Shown here one piece after another: positions 7,609-17,784 of a stretch of DNA of 39,291 nt (position 1 is its first letter; every line of letters starts with the position of its first letter). The notes under the pieces were generated by a model. It saw only the letters and a program-made list of their open reading frames with translations. It was not told the DNA's origin and did not search any database. Location of the stretch: NCBI GenBank assembly GCA_020847635.1, contig JADLBQ010000028.1, positions 1-39,291 of the forward strand, in the 5' to 3' direction. This stretch comes from Bacteroidia bacterium. Lineage in GTDB: Bacteria; Bacteroidota; Bacteroidia; AKYH767-A; OLB10. A program made the translations under genes and the position numbers.

Positions 7609-8313
7609 TTACTTCATCATATCCTTATTCTGCAAAACTTTACGACAATGATTCAGCCGGCTCAATGCAGTCAGATTGGCAAGCAGAGCAACAAAAAACA
7701 TCGGAATGGAAAAAATAGTTATTGTTTCAAAAACATGAAATGGGATTGGTGAAAGGTCAACTTTAAAATCACCTCCGATATAATTGGATGCTATTCCGCA
7801 AGCTATGGCTGAGGTACCAACAATTACAATCCGCTCAGGGCGCTGCATGAGTCCAACCGAGCATGGAATTCCAAGCCCTTCTCCTCTTGCCCGTACATAA
7901 CTAACCATGATGCTGCCAATCATTGCTAGGAAAGCAATAATACTGCTCAGGAAGTAGCTTTGAGCAACCAGGTAGTAGCAGATTCCGAGAAACATAATTA
8001 ACTCACTATAGCGGTCAAGTACCGAATCATAGAGTGCTCCAAACTTCGAACTCGTTTTGCTTGCCCTGGCGACCTGACCGTCAAGCATGTCAAACAGGCC
8101 GGCAAATAATATCATAAAACCACCCCAGCCAACATAATTCAAATCTCCACGGCTACCATATTCGGCACCCATAATAAATATTACTGCTGCGGCAACATTC
8201 AATAATAGCCCGGTTGTAGTAATTGTGTTAGGGGATACACCTGCTCTTACAAGCGCATTGACTAACGGTTGTAAGATTTTATATGCAGTTTTTGAAGCTA
8301 TTTCTTTTAACAT
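7609..8313 (-). CDS. CDP-alcohol phosphatidyltransferase, probable phosphatidylinositol phosphate synthase
   Basis: A 234-residue inner-membrane enzyme with about six helices. The full family signature D-x2-DG-x2-AR-x8-G-x3-D-x3-D is present: Asp75, Asp78, Gly79, Ala82, Arg83, Gly92, Asp96 and Asp100 (DMLDGQVARASKT then FGALYDSVLD). These aspartates bind the two catalytic metal ions. The family joins CDP-diacylglycerol to an alcohol or phospho-alcohol. With an inositol-1-phosphate synthase and a PgpA-like phosphatase nearby, inositol 1-phosphate is the likely acceptor, giving phosphatidylinositol phosphate. Glycerol 3-phosphate or another alcohol cannot be excluded from the sequence. It has its own promoter (8347-8377) and reads into the DUF4833-like gene. 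Confidence 0.85.
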   Translation of the reverse strand: MLKEIASKTAYKILQPLVNALVRAGVSPNTITTTGLLLNVAAAVIFIMGAEYGSRGDLNYVGWGGFMILFAGLFDMLDGQVARASKTSSKFGALYDSVLDRYSELIMFLGICYYLVAQSYFLSSIIAFLAMIGSIMVSYVRARGEGLGIPCSVGLMQRPERIVIVGTSAIACGIASNYIGGDFKVDLSPIPFHVFETITIFSIPMFFVALLANLTALSRLNHCRKVLQNKDMMK

Positions 8314-8621
8314 CCCGGCAGAGTCAGATTCATTGTGTTAATCCCTCAAACGTAGATATTTTTAGGTTAATATTAAAGAATTGTATTACGAATAGATTCC
8401 ACGCATCCTGTTACCAAGGTCAAAAAACCCATTTTAATCAGGAAGTTCAGGTTTACCCCGAAACAGATCGGATTGAACCAGCAGGAAGATTGGATTCACC
8501 GGGGACAATTTATGAAATAATTAGGATACTGATTAATCAATTCCGGGAATCAAACTGGAGGTTCTAAACAGCAAGACTTTAACCATTCAGTTTTGAGTTC
8601 CTTAGGTCATCCGGCTTACAG
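8314..8621. other. 308-bp intergenic region
   Basis: It lies between the ends of two minus-strand genes. The left part holds the promoter of the phosphatidyltransferase. The remaining roughly 240 bp show no convincing coding frame, repeat, RNA gene or strong hairpin. A plus-strand frame crosses the region but is antisense to the transferase start and not protein-like. Confidence 0.5.
8347..8377 (-). promoter_or_regulatory. Promoter of the CDP-alcohol phosphatidyltransferase
   Basis: On the minus strand TTTA (8377-8374), a 19-nt spacer and TACGTTTG (8354-8347) fit the Bacteroidota promoter with one mismatch in the -33 box. The expected transcript start is near 8341, about 28 nt before the ATG at 8313. 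The same two boxes with the same spacing precede the DUF4199 gene. Confidence 0.6.
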
Positions 8622-11192
8622 TTAAAAATCAAATTTAAACCGGCCCCTGATTCCAATATCAGAAACATTGGGATTATCCAGATAAGTAAGCCGCTTAATA
8701 ACTTCAATTCTGAAAAACTTCAGCACATTACCAATACCGGCACTTACTTCAATATACGGTTTGGATGCCAGTGTAAAAGTTGAAGGTTGTCCGTTTAATT
8801 CTCTTGGGAACATAAAAAGATCGGCAGGATGGTTTTTCGGACTATTGGTGCTGGTTACAGTACCCCATAATACCTTAACTGAACCAACTTCACGGAGTTC
8901 AAGTTTTCTTAACAGCGGAATGCGGTTTAATATTAATCCATTCATAAAATGCTGATAGTTGATAGCAACGTACTGATCACTTATAAATTCCATGAAATTC
9001 ATCAGGTTATAAGATTCTAGCTGGTAGCTGTAAGTCTGGTTGGCTTTATGAAATACGAGCATTGGATAGGGTACTCTGCCAAATACTTTACCGGCATCAA
9101 GATTAAGGTCACCAAATCCGATTGGGGCCAAGTAAATTCTTTTAAAAAATCCAAACTGAACCGACTGGTAGGTATAATCGGATTCAAGCACATCTTTAAA
9201 TCCAAAGATTCCTGTCAGAGTAAAAATCGGGTACTTCGTAAAAATCGGAATTCGGTAAGCTTTACCCTGATAAAACTTTTCATTAGGAGCAAACCTAAGA
9301 GTTACAATTGCTTCTGACCGGTTTATGGAAGGAATGCTCCGTGGTTCTCCGGAATCAACATAGCTGAAATCAATATTGCCAAATGGACGCTGATTAATTC
9401 TTTTGAGAATAAAGTCAGTAGTAAATCCGCTTGAACGTTCTTTCAGGTATTCAATCTGTACCAGATCGTTAAAGAACATCTTGTCATTTATACCGCGCTT
9501 AAAAGAGAGTAAAAAATTGTCTTCAGATACAAATTGAAGTTCCCTTCCCGGGATCTCAAGGTCATGCTGGTAGGAAACCTGGATGTGGTTGTATGGATAT
9601 ACAATACAGTTTTTATTAAAAGTGTATTTGACAGAATTGAAATGCTTAAACCTGTCATTAAAACTGTACTCTTTGCCATTATATGACTTTCTTGAACCCC
9701 AAGCTGCAAAAGTCTCCCATGCTATTTTGTTTGAAAAGGATGGAGTGGTCATCATCCCGAATCGGCCTCTAAAGCCCTCCAGTTCATTCCAGCTGTAAAA
9801 AGTGTTTACCGGTCCTATGCTTACCGGCCCGAAATCTTTATATCCTGACAGAAGAAAGAATAACAGATCCATAGTTCGTCTGAAAGCAGGAATATTTTTA
9901 ACACTGTCAATCATTTCATAAATTCCTACCTCAGACTTTGTTAGTTTTTCATGCCGGTTTTCTGCCCAGAACTGATTATCTCTTTCTGAAGCACTATCCT
10001 CTACAATAATTCGTTCTGTACCTTTAAAAATCTGATCTGGCAATGGTTTATTAATCTCGTAATCACGGTAGGTTACAGTTTTCTTACCCATTAATCCTTT
10101 GCCTTTTTTTGTCAGGTTAAAGTCAATTGCAATCATATCGCGTGATAACATGAGTCCCTGTGTGCTAACTGAATCAAATTCCTGTTCAATGTTAAGCCCC
10201 TGAACCCAATTCAGGTTAATTTCTTTTGGGATTGTCATATTAATCTTTTTTACTGCATAGCTCGAATCTAGGGTAATGAACATATTACCGGTAAAGGCAA
10301 AATCTTCCTTCGTGCGAGGAGTAAAGGCAAGGTTAATGCAGGGAACTCCGTTAACCGGAACGGTATCAACAATAAAATATTTATAAAACTGGGGTGCCAG
10401 TGTTGCAATCGGACTGTTAAACTGGACGGTCAGCAGGGTAATGTTATTATCGTAAATATTTATATCCTGGTAAAGGTTATTGATATAACTTCCGATTCCT
10501 TCATCATCAACATAGCCTTCAAAACCTACTTGTTTGCTGGCGTAAACATGTTCCTTATAATTCCTGGGTTCTTTTCGGTAGTAAACCCTGGCCTTTGTTT
10601 CTTTAATCCAGAGCGGAAGGTAGGGTTTGCCGTTAATCTCTGAAGTATCTACATAATTAAACACAAATTGAAATTTCTTCATTACCCGGCTTTTTCTGAA
10701 TTTATCAGTGATGTTATTCAGATCGAATTCTACTTTCTCGTACTTGTCATAGCTGAAATAATCAAAACCTTCTTTTCTGTTTTTAGACTTATGCTCAATT
10801 ACCTTTCGAATTAATCCTACAGCCGGATTATCTTTATTTCTGTATTTACGTGAACCTACAATCGTTACTTCTTTCAACTCAGTTGACTTTGTCTTTAGCT
10901 TGATATTAATAACCTGTGATTTTCCGAGATCAACATTCCTCACTTCCGATTCATAACCGATATATGAGATATGAATCTGATTACTCCCCCACATGGTCTC
11001 AAGACTGTAATCTCCGTTAAAGTCGGTTGTGGTTCCAATTGTTTTACCAACAAAATTTATATTCACAAATGGCAGCGGTTCATTTGTCTGTGAATCTGTG
11101 ATCCGGCCTTTTATTCGTGTCATCTGTTGGGCAGATGACTGAAAATACAGAATGCAGAAGAAAAGTGTTATTACAAACCGCGAAAAATGCAT
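8622..11192 (-). CDS. Outer-membrane DUF5686 protein with carboxypeptidase-regulatory-like domain
   Basis: An 856-residue exported protein. The ATG at 11192 starts a signal peptide (MHFSRFVITLFFCILYFQSS, cut after SAQ). An ATG at 11219 in the same frame lies within the promoter -7 box and is rejected. Residues of about 25-110 form a carboxypeptidase-regulatory-like beta-sandwich, seen in RIKGRITDSQTNEPLPFVN and GTTTDFNGDYSL. The rest matches the DUF5686 family: alternating aromatic strands and a terminal aromatic residue (RFKFDF), as expected of an outer-membrane beta-barrel. Its role is unknown; relatives are widespread in Bacteroidota. There is no SusC-like TonB box and no SusD partner. It is a monocistronic gene with its own promoter. 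Confidence 0.82.
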   Translation of the reverse strand: MHFSRFVITLFFCILYFQSSAQQMTRIKGRITDSQTNEPLPFVNINFVGKTIGTTTDFNGDYSLETMWGSNQIHISYIGYESEVRNVDLGKSQVINIKLKTKSTELKEVTIVGSRKYRNKDNPAVGLIRKVIEHKSKNRKEGFDYFSYDKYEKVEFDLNNITDKFRKSRVMKKFQFVFNYVDTSEINGKPYLPLWIKETKARVYYRKEPRNYKEHVYASKQVGFEGYVDDEGIGSYINNLYQDINIYDNNITLLTVQFNSPIATLAPQFYKYFIVDTVPVNGVPCINLAFTPRTKEDFAFTGNMFITLDSSYAVKKINMTIPKEINLNWVQGLNIEQEFDSVSTQGLMLSRDMIAIDFNLTKKGKGLMGKKTVTYRDYEINKPLPDQIFKGTERIIVEDSASERDNQFWAENRHEKLTKSEVGIYEMIDSVKNIPAFRRTMDLLFFLLSGYKDFGPVSIGPVNTFYSWNELEGFRGRFGMMTTPSFSNKIAWETFAAWGSRKSYNGKEYSFNDRFKHFNSVKYTFNKNCIVYPYNHIQVSYQHDLEIPGRELQFVSEDNFLLSFKRGINDKMFFNDLVQIEYLKERSSGFTTDFILKRINQRPFGNIDFSYVDSGEPRSIPSINRSEAIVTLRFAPNEKFYQGKAYRIPIFTKYPIFTLTGIFGFKDVLESDYTYQSVQFGFFKRIYLAPIGFGDLNLDAGKVFGRVPYPMLVFHKANQTYSYQLESYNLMNFMEFISDQYVAINYQHFMNGLILNRIPLLRKLELREVGSVKVLWGTVTSTNSPKNHPADLFMFPRELNGQPSTFTLASKPYIEVSAGIGNVLKFFRIEVIKRLTYLDNPNVSDIGIRGRFKFDF

Positions 11193-11216
11193 GAAGAAAT
11201 AATAATTTCTGGAAGA

Positions 11217-11247
11217 CAAATATAGAGAACTACGACTATGAGTAAAA
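11217..11247 (-). promoter_or_regulatory. Promoter of the DUF5686 gene
   Basis: On the minus strand TTTT (11247-11244), a 19-nt spacer and TATATTTG (11224-11217) match the Bacteroidota pattern with one mismatch. The transcript would start near 11211, about 20 nt before the ATG at 11192, which supports that start. Confidence 0.6.
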
Positions 11248-11433
11248 TTTGTTTTTGTAAATGTTCATTAGTGGGTACTTGATAAAGACAGGCAGGGTTG
11301 AGAGTTAATTTACCGACCTGAAAATGCACCCTGACGCCTGGCTATCACAAGTCTGTTTTATTTCAAATACTACATCCTGTAGCCGGTATCTGAGATGAAA
11401 ACCAGACAAGCTATTTGATGATTCATTAGCCAG

Positions 11434-11521
11434 CGGAGAGGGAGGGATTCGAACCCTCGATACCCTTTTGAGGCATACGCACTTTCCAGGCGCGCTCCTT
11501 AAACCACTCGGACACCTCTCC
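11434..11521 (-). tRNA. tRNA-Ser(GGA)
   Basis: An 88-nt minus-strand cloverleaf. Acceptor strands GGAGAGG and CCTCTCC pair perfectly, with discriminator G at 11434. The D-arm TCCGAGTGGTTTAAGGA, the anticodon loop with GGA (CCTGGAAAG), a long variable arm typical of class II tRNAs and a TpsiC arm with GGTTCGAATCC are all present. The 3' CCA is not encoded. It closely resembles E. coli tRNA-Ser(GGA). Confidence 0.97.
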
Positions 11522-11573
11522 TGAGAAGCTGCGAATTTCGGAATTGCTTTTTATTTTATCTGAGTTTTAGAAT

Positions 11574-11581
11574 TAACTTTG
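11574..11581 (+). promoter_or_regulatory. -7 box of the RNase P RNA promoter
   Basis: TAACTTTG matches TAnnTTTG exactly and ends 3 nt before the predicted 5' end of the RNA. This is the spacing expected of a -7 box. The -33 region (TTAT) is a poor match. Confidence 0.5.
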
Positions 11582-11584
11582 CAG

Positions 11585-11982
11585 AAAAGCAAACCGCCTT
11601 GTCGCTCCGGGGTAACCCGGGGAGGAAAGTCCGGTCAACACAGGGCACCGCACTTCCTAACGGGAAGGTTCAGCCGGAGTAATCTGGATGAAACAGAAAG
11701 TGCAACAGAAACATACCGCCAGGTTCTATTCAATTAGACCGGGTAAGGGTGAAATCGTAAGGTAAGAGCTTACGCTTGGTTGCTGTGAAGCAGCCAGGGT
11801 GAAAACCTTGCGGGTTGAAAGGCCAAATAAGTCATGAACAGGTAACTGCCCGTTGCCATTCCTTCAAAGGATCTCATGACGGGTAGGCTGATTGAGGTAA
11901 TACGTGAGTATTATCCCAGATAAATGACAAGGGTACTGCCGTTGCCGGCAGTGGACAGAAACCGGCTTACAGGTTTGCTTTT
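11585..11982 (+). ncRNA. rnpB: RNase P RNA, bacterial type A
   Basis: The catalytic RNA that trims tRNA 5' leaders. The ends pair as helix P1: AAAAGCAAACC at 11585-11595 with GGTTTGCTTTT at 11972-11982. The 5' conserved core GAGGAAAGTCCGG (from about 11622) and the 3' core with ACAGAAACCGGCTTAC (about 11955-11970) are diagnostic. The length of about 398 nt is normal for type A. A T-run (11979-11987) right after P1 probably ends transcription. Exact ends are inferred from P1 pairing. Confidence 0.95.
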
Positions 11983-12026
11983 TTTTTAGATTTTCAACTG
12001 AAGGTATTTGTAGATTTGTCCGGTTA

Positions 12027-14108
12027 ATGCGTAAACTCTTTATTTACATCAGTAACCGGCACGAGGATATTTTTAAATTCTTTCTCATTGTAGCTGCTGT
12101 TTTTCTGATCAGCCGGCTTTTCCCATCACAAATTCGTTATCAGTATGAGTATGATATTGGTAGCCCCTGGAATTACAGTGATTTATATGCTCCCTTTGAT
12201 TTTACCTTGCAAAAATCAAAAGATTCTATTGAAGCTGAGAGACGATTTATGGCCCGGCATGCTCCTGCGTATTACAGGGTTAATGAATCGGTAAAAGGAA
12301 TTGTTACAGCCAAATTTGTGACTGAATTCAAATCTGAATGGAACCGGATAACCGGTGAACTTCCGGAAGTAAATCCGAACCGGATGATTCTTGAACAGGA
12401 GCTGACAGATGCCGGGAAAAAAATAATTGATTTGATTTATCAGCGGGGCTACCAGTCCACTCCCCTGAGTGATGAAGATCTGCCGGCCAGAGAATTCGTT
12501 CTTGTAAAGGGAAATCAAATGATTTCGATTGACCCTGATCAGATTCTGGATGAAGTCAGGATGGAAGAATTTGTTCAGAATGAAATAGAGAAAACAGGTC
12601 TTGCCCAGGTTGAAATTCTGGAACCTGTTATTGTATCCTTAATTCAACCGGATGTTGAATATGATGCTGCTCTCACTCAGAGGGAATTGCAGGAAAGGCT
12701 TCGGCAGATTTCGCTTACACGGGGAATGGTCATGAAAAATGAATTGATTGTTTCAAAGGATGAACCGGTAACTTCGGAAATTGCGCAAAAGCTAAAATCG
12801 CTGAAGCAGCTTTATGAGAATAACCGGGTTTCAGATTCTCCGGCTTACTTTATAGATGTGGGCAGGATTGTGGTTGCAACACTCTGCATTTTGATGCTCA
12901 TGATATTTCTGGCCACACTTCGAAAAGACATTTTTGCTGATAATGTGAAGGTGCTGCTGATTCTTTCGATGATTGTATTTATATCGTTTCTCTACTCACA
13001 GTCTTTAAAATATTCATTCATCAATATTTATCTTGTACCGGTGTGCATTTTGCCTATAATCATGCGGGTATTCTTTGATATGCGGCTGGCACTATTCACC
13101 CATATTATTACGATGCTTTTTCTGGGAATGTACGCTCAAAATCGGTTTGATTTTGTTTTTATGCAAATTCTGGCCGGAATGGTAACTATCTTTTCTTTTT
13201 CCCACATAAGGAGAAGAGCTCAGCTGTTTTATTCAATTGGTTTGATTTTTCTCTCTTATATCATTTCCTGGACCGCTCTCTCTGTGGTTCATACCGGGAG
13301 TTTGAGGGAACTGAACCTGGAGATGGCCGGTTGGTTTTCAGGTAATGTCATGTTAACCCTATTTGCTTATCCGCTGATTTATATTATTGAGAAGGTTTTC
13401 AGACTCACATCCGATGTGTCTTTGATGGAGATGACAGACCTGAATACACCTTTGCTTCGAGATTTATCGGTTAAAGCACCCGGGACATTCCAGCATAGCC
13501 TTCAGGTTGCTAATCTTGCCGAATCAGCAATTTATGAGATTGGCGGAAACACGCTTCTTGTCAGGGTTGGTGCTTTGTATCACGATATTGGTAAGATGGA
13601 TATGCCGCTTTATTTTATCGAAAATCAAAATCCGCTGATTAACCCGCATGACGACTTGAGTTTTGAGGAGAGTGCAGCCATCATCATCAGTCATGTAATT
13701 AAGGGAGTGGAAAAAGCCAAGAAGCATAAAGTACCGGATTTAATTATTGATTTTATCCGTACTCATCACGGAACTTCAATGGTTCAGTATTTTTATCATT
13801 CTTACCTGAAAAATTATCCTGAAAAAATTGTTGATGAGAATACATTTCGTTACCCGGGTCCGTTACCTTTCTCCAAGGAAACGGCTGTCTTGATGATGGC
13901 CGATTCAGTTGAAGCAGCCTCCCGGAGCCTGCTGAATCATGATGCCGATAAGATAACCCGGTTGATTGAAGAAATCATTGATAACCAGATCCGGAATCAA
14001 CAGTTTGTAAATAGTGATATTACATTTAAAGATGTAACAATTATTAAGAAGGTGTTCAGGAAGATGCTTATGAGCATGTACCATGTCAGAGTTGAATATC
14101 CGCATTAG
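12027..14108 (+). CDS. pgpH: 7TM-HD family protein, PgpH-type cyclic di-AMP phosphodiesterase
   Basis: A 693-residue membrane protein. After one N-terminal helix (about residues 16-30) comes an extracytoplasmic 7TMR-HDED domain (about 30-275). Seven closely spaced helices follow (about 280-460), then a cytoplasmic HD hydrolase domain. The HD metal ligands are visible: His490 (FQHSLQVANLAE), His519-Asp520 (YHDIGK), later ISHV and the RTHHGT segment. Relatives such as Listeria PgpH degrade cyclic di-AMP. The gene begins about 45 nt after rnpB, with a -7-like TAGATTTG at 12011-12018, and so is nearly leaderless. It ends at a strong shared terminator. No c-di-AMP synthase is in the window. Confidence 0.88.
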   Translation: MRKLFIYISNRHEDIFKFFLIVAAVFLISRLFPSQIRYQYEYDIGSPWNYSDLYAPFDFTLQKSKDSIEAERRFMARHAPAYYRVNESVKGIVTAKFVTEFKSEWNRITGELPEVNPNRMILEQELTDAGKKIIDLIYQRGYQSTPLSDEDLPAREFVLVKGNQMISIDPDQILDEVRMEEFVQNEIEKTGLAQVEILEPVIVSLIQPDVEYDAALTQRELQERLRQISLTRGMVMKNELIVSKDEPVTSEIAQKLKSLKQLYENNRVSDSPAYFIDVGRIVVATLCILMLMIFLATLRKDIFADNVKVLLILSMIVFISFLYSQSLKYSFINIYLVPVCILPIIMRVFFDMRLALFTHIITMLFLGMYAQNRFDFVFMQILAGMVTIFSFSHIRRRAQLFYSIGLIFLSYIISWTALSVVHTGSLRELNLEMAGWFSGNVMLTLFAYPLIYIIEKVFRLTSDVSLMEMTDLNTPLLRDLSVKAPGTFQHSLQVANLAESAIYEIGGNTLLVRVGALYHDIGKMDMPLYFIENQNPLINPHDDLSFEESAAIIISHVIKGVEKAKKHKVPDLIIDFIRTHHGTSMVQYFYHSYLKNYPEKIVDENTFRYPGPLPFSKETAVLMMADSVEAASRSLLNHDADKITRLIEEIIDNQIRNQQFVNSDITFKDVTIIKKVFRKMLMSMYHVRVEYPH

Positions 14109-14127
14109 CCCGGGATAGTCAATAAAA

Positions 14128-14154
14128 AAAACAGAGGATCATGTCCTCTGTTTT
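14128..14154. terminator. Bidirectional terminator between pgpH and trxA
   Basis: A perfect 11-bp inverted repeat, AAAACAGAGGA at 14128-14138 and TCCTCTGTTTT at 14144-14154, with a 5-nt loop. An A-run on one side and a T-run on the other let it work in both directions. It lies between two convergent genes. Confidence 0.9.
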
Positions 14155-14188
14155 GATATCATTTGCCTGCAAATTGAAAAACGGAATG

Positions 14189-14509
14189 TCAGCTCAGATG
14201 TGCATTGATCTTTTCGGCCAAGACCGGTTTTGGAGCAACGCCAACCTGTTTATCAACGATTTGTCCATTTTTAAAGATCAATAATGTAGGAATGTTTCTT
14301 ATTCCAAATTGCATTGATACCCCGGGATTGTTGTCAACATCAACCTTGCCGATTACAGCCTTGCCTTCAAATTCTTTAGCAAGTTCTTCAACTATGGGTC
14401 CCACCATCCGGCAAGGTCCGCACCACTCAGCCCAGAAGTCAACCAATACGGGTTTGTCAGATTTCATTACTAATTCTTCAAAATTCTTGTCTGTGATTGT
14501 AAGTGCCAT
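14189..14509 (-). CDS. trxA: Thioredoxin
   Basis: A 106-residue cytoplasmic redox protein with the classic active site WCGPC (residues 29-33), preceded by VLVDFWAE. The cis-proline segment NIPTLLIFKNG and a conserved VGVAPK near the C-terminus are also present. The size is exactly that of E. coli Trx1. There is no signal peptide. It is monocistronic, shares the terminator with pgpH, and citrate synthase ends about 90 nt upstream in the same direction. It reduces protein disulfides using thioredoxin reductase, which is not in this window. Confidence 0.96.
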   Translation of the reverse strand: MALTITDKNFEELVMKSDKPVLVDFWAEWCGPCRMVGPIVEELAKEFEGKAVIGKVDVDNNPGVSMQFGIRNIPTLLIFKNGQIVDKQVGVAPKPVLAEKINAHLS

Positions 14510-14598
14510 TATTTTATGATTTTAAGATTTAACGATTGTCCTTTCAAAAAGTATGCTTTTATCAGATAGATGACAAAAGGTCAGAGATTTTGCAAGAT

Positions 14599-15912
14599 TC
14601 AGGCTTCTGTTTTTGTTTTTGTCACTTGTTGTTTCATCCATCCTGTAGTGACCGAGCCAGGTCGCTCAATAGGTACACCAAGAGCCCGATCCCATAACAA
14701 GGATGATAGTACTCCAATAGCTCTTGAAACTCCGAACAGGACGGTATAAAAATCATATTCAACTAGGCCGTAGTGCATCAGCAGAATGCCACTATGAGCA
14801 TCCACATTAGGCCAGGGGTTTTTAATCTTTCCGGTTGCTTTTAAGATTTCTGGAGTAACTTCATAAATCAACTGAACGATTTTGAAGAGCTCATCATCTG
14901 CCAGATATGTTTTTGCAAATTCCTGCTGGGCAATATAACGGGGGTCGGTCTTGCGCAAAACAGCATGACCATAGCCGGGTACAACTTTTCCTTCAGCCAA
15001 CGTTTGTTTAATATGATGTGCCAGTTGTTCACGGGTAGGAACACCATTGAACTTTTCACGGAGGTTCAGAATCCACCTGGCAACTTCCTGGGCTGCCAGA
15101 CCATGCAGGGGACCTGCTAAACCGTTTAACCCTGCTGATAAAGAAAGGTAAGCATCACTCAATGCTGAGCCGACCAAATGGGTTGCATGAGCAGATACAT
15201 TTCCGCCTTCATGATCAGCATGAATAGTGAGGTATAATCGCATCAATGAACGCATATCCGGATGATTGTATCCCAGCATGTGCGCAAAGTTTGCACCCCA
15301 GTCCAGTTTAGGATCCGGTTCAATATGATTATTGTTTTTATAAGTTTTCCTGTAAATGTAGGCTGCAACCCTTGGTATGCGTGCCAAGAGATTCATGACA
15401 TCTTCGTACATGGGATCCCAGTAGTTATTCTTATGAATTCCTTTCCTGTACTCAGCAGCAAAAACAGATTCAGTCTGCATTCCAAGTATTGCCATGCTGA
15501 ATTGAGTCATGGGATGGGTTGTCTGAGGAAGCATGTCAAGCATATCAAAAACATGCTTGGGGACATTGCTTCTTCTTGCCCATTGGTTACTGACTTCGAG
15601 TGCATCAGCTTCAGTTGGCATCTGGCCGGTAAGCAGCAGATAGAAAATACCCTCAGGAAGGTTTTCACGGCCTTTTCCGCGAGGGAGTTTCTCACGAAGT
15701 TCAGGAATAGAATAACCTCTGAAACGAATACCTTCTTCGGGATCCAGTTTTGAGGTCTCTGTTACCATTCCGATCATGCCTTTCATTCCGTGGTAAACCT
15801 GTTCGATGGTATAAGAACCCAGTATATGTGATCCATGTTCTTGAATGAAGTTCTTTACTTCCGTTCTCATTGGAAGAGCCAACGATGCAAATTTCTCTTT
15901 CAGTTTGTCCAT
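14599..15912 (-). CDS. gltA: Citrate synthase, eukaryote-type
   Basis: A 437-residue TCA-cycle enzyme joining acetyl-CoA and oxaloacetate to citrate. The three catalytic residues are in familiar contexts: His in NGLAGPLHGLAAQEV, His in VVPGYGHAVLRKTDPRY and Asp in PNVDAHSGILL. These stretches and SAHATHLVGSALSDAYLS are strikingly like the mitochondrial enzyme rather than the hexameric E. coli GltA, so a dimeric enzyme without NADH regulation is expected. The N-terminus has no targeting or signal sequence. The gene stands alone, with about 90 nt to the thioredoxin gene downstream and 86 nt to the upstream small membrane-protein gene. A weak -7-like TAACTTTT lies at 15938-15931. Confidence 0.95.
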   Translation of the reverse strand: MDKLKEKFASLALPMRTEVKNFIQEHGSHILGSYTIEQVYHGMKGMIGMVTETSKLDPEEGIRFRGYSIPELREKLPRGKGRENLPEGIFYLLLTGQMPTEADALEVSNQWARRSNVPKHVFDMLDMLPQTTHPMTQFSMAILGMQTESVFAAEYRKGIHKNNYWDPMYEDVMNLLARIPRVAAYIYRKTYKNNNHIEPDPKLDWGANFAHMLGYNHPDMRSLMRLYLTIHADHEGGNVSAHATHLVGSALSDAYLSLSAGLNGLAGPLHGLAAQEVARWILNLREKFNGVPTREQLAHHIKQTLAEGKVVPGYGHAVLRKTDPRYIAQQEFAKTYLADDELFKIVQLIYEVTPEILKATGKIKNPWPNVDAHSGILLMHYGLVEYDFYTVLFGVSRAIGVLSSLLWDRALGVPIERPGSVTTGWMKQQVTKTKTEA

Positions 15913-15998
15913 TTTATCAGTCTTGTTTTAAAAAGTTATGGTTATTATTTCACACATTCATTCTGCCAGCGAATTTAAGTAAGCATTTGTATTATTGA

Positions 15999-17692
<1,694 letters not shown>

Positions 17693-17737
17693 TCAGTTTC
17701 TTGAAATTTTTCGCGAAGATACTGAATGGAGTAACTA

Positions 17738-17768
17738 TTTAATGAACCCCCTTAATGTTATAATTTTG
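17738..17768 (+). promoter_or_regulatory. Promoter of the acyltransferase gene
   Basis: TTTA (17738-17741), a 19-nt spacer and TAATTTTG (17761-17768) fit the Bacteroidota promoter with one mismatch. A transcript start near 17774 leaves only about 10 nt before the TTG start at 17785. Confidence 0.55.
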
Positions 17769-17784
17769 TTACCCCGGAACCTGC

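Noticed and set aside
8283..8567. Plus-strand open frame of 94 codons
   Set aside because: It is antisense to the start of the phosphatidyltransferase, covers that gene's promoter and shows no recognisable protein pattern.
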